DNA from: JADFRG01 sp048054495
GTDB lineage: Bacteria > Chloroflexota > Anaerolineae > Anaerolineales > E44-bin32
Assembly (NCBI GenBank): GCA_048054495.1
Contig: JBGMQN010000041.1
Location: 1 to 6,853 of the forward strand
Direction of reading: 5' to 3'
Length of the DNA: 6,853 nucleotides
The notes beneath the pieces are model-generated. The model made no database searches and had not been told where the DNA came from. It worked only from the letters and a program-made list of their open reading frames with translations. How positions within the stretch are numbered: position 1 is the first letter of the stretch; every line of letters begins with the position of its first letter. The position numbers and the translations under genes were made by a program. This document shows positions 5,828 to 6,853 of this stretch, piece by piece.

Positions 5828-5999
5828 AGAAACCTGAGAGATTCGTCCCGCTCGCGGGATTTGCCCCTTCGGTGCGTGGTACGCTTTCCAGAGGTTCAGC
5901 CAGGCGGGGTCCTCTTTACCTGAGAGTTTCGTCCGCCGTTCCACCGGCAGTCGGACTTGCCCCTTCGGTGCCCGGGGTACCGGGTCTCTCCTCCGCCTG
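5828..5999 (-). promoter_or_regulatory. Tandem glycine riboswitch (two aptamers)
   Basis: Two glycine aptamers lie in series on the minus-strand RNA. Both contain the signature GCACCGAAGGGGCAA (5971-5957 and 5875-5861) and CUCUCAGG (5926-5919 and 5840-5833). Aptamer 1 is closed by a perfect 7-bp P1 (CAGGCGG 5999-5993 with CCGCCUG 5907-5901) and a GAGAG/CUCUC helix (5990-5986 / 5926-5922). Aptamer 2 is closed by GAACCU/AGGUUU (5897-5892 / 5835-5830). Its second helix has GAAAG instead of GAGAG, leaving one A-C mismatch (5886 opposite 5838). The short interdomain linker has the AGGUAAAGAGGAC seen in other tandem glycine riboswitches. The downstream terminator and gcvH identify the target. By family precedent glycine binding prevents termination and turns on the gcv operon. 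Confidence 0.95.
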
Positions 6000-6017
6000 T
6001 GTTGTATTGTGAGTCTC

Positions 6018-6046
6018 ATTCTATGAATCCCATTCAGCAAAGTCAA
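6018..6046 (-). promoter_or_regulatory. Promoter of the gcv operon
   Basis: On the minus strand, TTGACT at 6046-6041 and TAGAAT at 6023-6018 are separated by exactly 17 bases, a near-consensus sigma70-type promoter. Transcription should begin around 6012-6010, about a dozen bases before the P1 helix of riboswitch aptamer 1 (5999). This position fits a transcript that starts with the riboswitch. No operator repeats stand out around it. Confidence 0.85.
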
Positions 6047-6160
6047 GCAGAGCACCCCATACTGGATTAACTTACAGACCCGCCGCATATCCTTGATTCA
6101 TTCCCATGACCTGTGCCAAGATTAGGCTGCTCACTCAACACTTCTAAGTAAGGGAGCCAC

Positions 6161-6853
6161 ATGCAGGAAGATATCACTCTCATCACTGGCGCCAACGGCG
6201 AAATCGGCCAGGCCTTGTTGCGAGTCCTGGAAGCAGATCGGGTGCTCGCGTTGGATCTCAACCCTCTAGATTCGGCGCATGCGGGGCATTGCCTGGAATT
6301 CATCCAGGGTAATATTCTCGACCGCGCATTGCTGGAGCAACTGGGGAGAGAGTTCGAGATCCGACGCATCTACCACCTGGCGGCCATCCTTTCGACCAAG
6401 GCAGAAAGCGATCCTCATCTGGCGCACCGAGTCAACGTCGAGGGCACAATAAACCTGCTCAGCTTCGGACTGTCTCAGAGCGAGCAGCGGCCGGTCCAGT
6501 TCCTATTTCCAAGCAGCATCGCAGTGTACGGCCTCCAGGCGAAGGAGGCTCACGGTCCAGTAGGCGAGCAGGAGCAATTGATGCCGACCACGGTATACGG
6601 CGCGGGAAAACTGTACTGTGAACGTTTGGGACAGCACTTCGCCAAGCAAGGATCGGGTCTGCTGGACTTTCGCGCCCTTCGCTTCCCGGGTCTCATCAGC
6701 GCCGAAACGCTTCCCTCGGGCGGAACCACGGACTACGGACCCGAGATGCTGCACTTTGCGGCTGCGGGCCGACCGTATCGTTGTTTCGTTCGGCCCGACA
6801 CTCGACTCCCATTCCTGGCTATGCCGGATGCCATTCGGGCTCTGCAGAAGCTT
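6161..6853 (+). CDS. L-threonine 3-dehydrogenase, SDR (epimerase-like) type, 3-prime end missing
   Basis: This NAD-dependent enzyme (EC 1.1.1.103) oxidises L-threonine to 2-amino-3-oxobutyrate, which glycine C-acetyltransferase converts to glycine and acetyl-CoA. The reading frame is open to the right edge: 231 codons without a stop, of about 310-320 expected. It is an extended short-chain dehydrogenase: GxxGxxG at 10-16 (TGANGEIG), acidic D32 after the second strand (suits NAD), catalytic serine region PSSIAVYG (117-124), and Tyr-x3-Lys as Y146/K150. The stretch RFPGLISAETLPSGGTTDYG (174-193), then LPFLAMPDAIRAL (216-228), is distinctive of SDR-type threonine dehydrogenases rather than sugar epimerases. 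The ATG at 6161 has AAGGGAG at 6150-6156, four bases upstream. It is divergent from the gcv operon. A weak promoter candidate (TTGATT at 6093-6098 with a poor -10 about 18 bases on) is the best I see in the 114-bp gap to the gcv -35. Confidence 0.9.
   Translation, partial: MQEDITLITGANGEIGQALLRVLEADRVLALDLNPLDSAHAGHCLEFIQGNILDRALLEQLGREFEIRRIYHLAAILSTKAESDPHLAHRVNVEGTINLLSFGLSQSEQRPVQFLFPSSIAVYGLQAKEAHGPVGEQEQLMPTTVYGAGKLYCERLGQHFAKQGSGLLDFRALRFPGLISAETLPSGGTTDYGPEMLHFAAAGRPYRCFVRPDTRLPFLAMPDAIRALQKL

Noticed and set aside
5750..6088. 112-residue minus-strand open frame across the gcv leader
   Set aside because: It covers the riboswitch, the terminator and the start of gcvH in another frame. 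Its sequence is explained by conserved RNA and resembles no protein I recognise.
6503..6754. 83-residue minus-strand open frame
   Set aside because: It is antisense to the threonine dehydrogenase, whose catalytic and family motifs are clear on the plus strand.
6848..6853. AAGCTT (HindIII site) exactly at the right edge, as a clone boundary
   Set aside because: It may be a cloning junction, but the left edge has no matching site and six bases can occur by chance; it carries no biological meaning.
1..6853. CRISPR array, tRNA/rRNA genes, insertion sequence or phage genes
   Set aside because: No spaced direct repeats, no tRNA-like cloverleaf and no transposase or phage-type protein were seen. 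The only repeats are the palindromic elements near 2466-2575.

Overview
The window is a bacterial chromosomal segment of moderately high GC with close-packed genes. Shine-Dalgarno sites and sigma70-type promoters are recognisable. The gene set is a two-subunit glycine dehydrogenase (GcvPA + GcvPB), a tandem glycine riboswitch, a TGS-domain nucleoside kinase, an SDR-type threonine dehydrogenase and the start of a squalene/phytoene synthase family gene. This fits a non-proteobacterial lineage, and Chloroflexota or a similar group is possible. That is only a weak inference: the window holds no rRNA or other phylogenetic marker.

Layout, left to right. (1) Positions 1-116, minus strand: the first 38 codons of a squalene/phytoene synthase family gene, cut by the window edge. 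(2) About 252-554, minus: a decayed N-terminal piece of a 3-hydroxyacyl-CoA dehydrogenase. It has the NAD-binding fold start but no good start codon and no C-terminal domain. (3) 567-2285, minus: a 572-residue TGS / uridine-kinase-type protein with a slightly duplicated C-terminal tail. (4) 2286-2582: a 297-bp spacer with a candidate promoter, a perfect 15-bp inverted repeat, and one full plus one partial copy of a palindromic interspersed repeat. (5) 2583-5771, minus: gcvPB, gcvPA and gcvH, transcribed gcvH-gcvPA-gcvPB with overlapping ends. (6) 5792-6046, minus: the gcv control region, with a near-consensus promoter, a tandem glycine riboswitch and an intrinsic terminator. (7) 6161-6853, plus: the first 231 codons of an SDR-type L-threonine 3-dehydrogenase, divergent from gcv and open at the window edge.

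The coherent biology is glycine and one-carbon metabolism. Threonine dehydrogenase makes 2-amino-3-oxobutyrate, which a glycine C-acetyltransferase (not in view) would split to glycine and acetyl-CoA. The gcv operon oxidises glycine to CO2, ammonia and a methylene-tetrahydrofolate unit. The riboswitch should switch gcv on when glycine accumulates. The T protein (gcvT) and L protein (lpd) are not in the window. The kinase, the dehydrogenase remnant and the isoprenoid gene show no evident functional link to this module.

I found no previously undescribed multi-gene system. The items most worth a second look are the details of the riboswitch expression platform, the palindromic repeat abutting the gcvPB stop codon, the gene remnant behind the kinase, and the kinase itself, whose family is poorly characterised.
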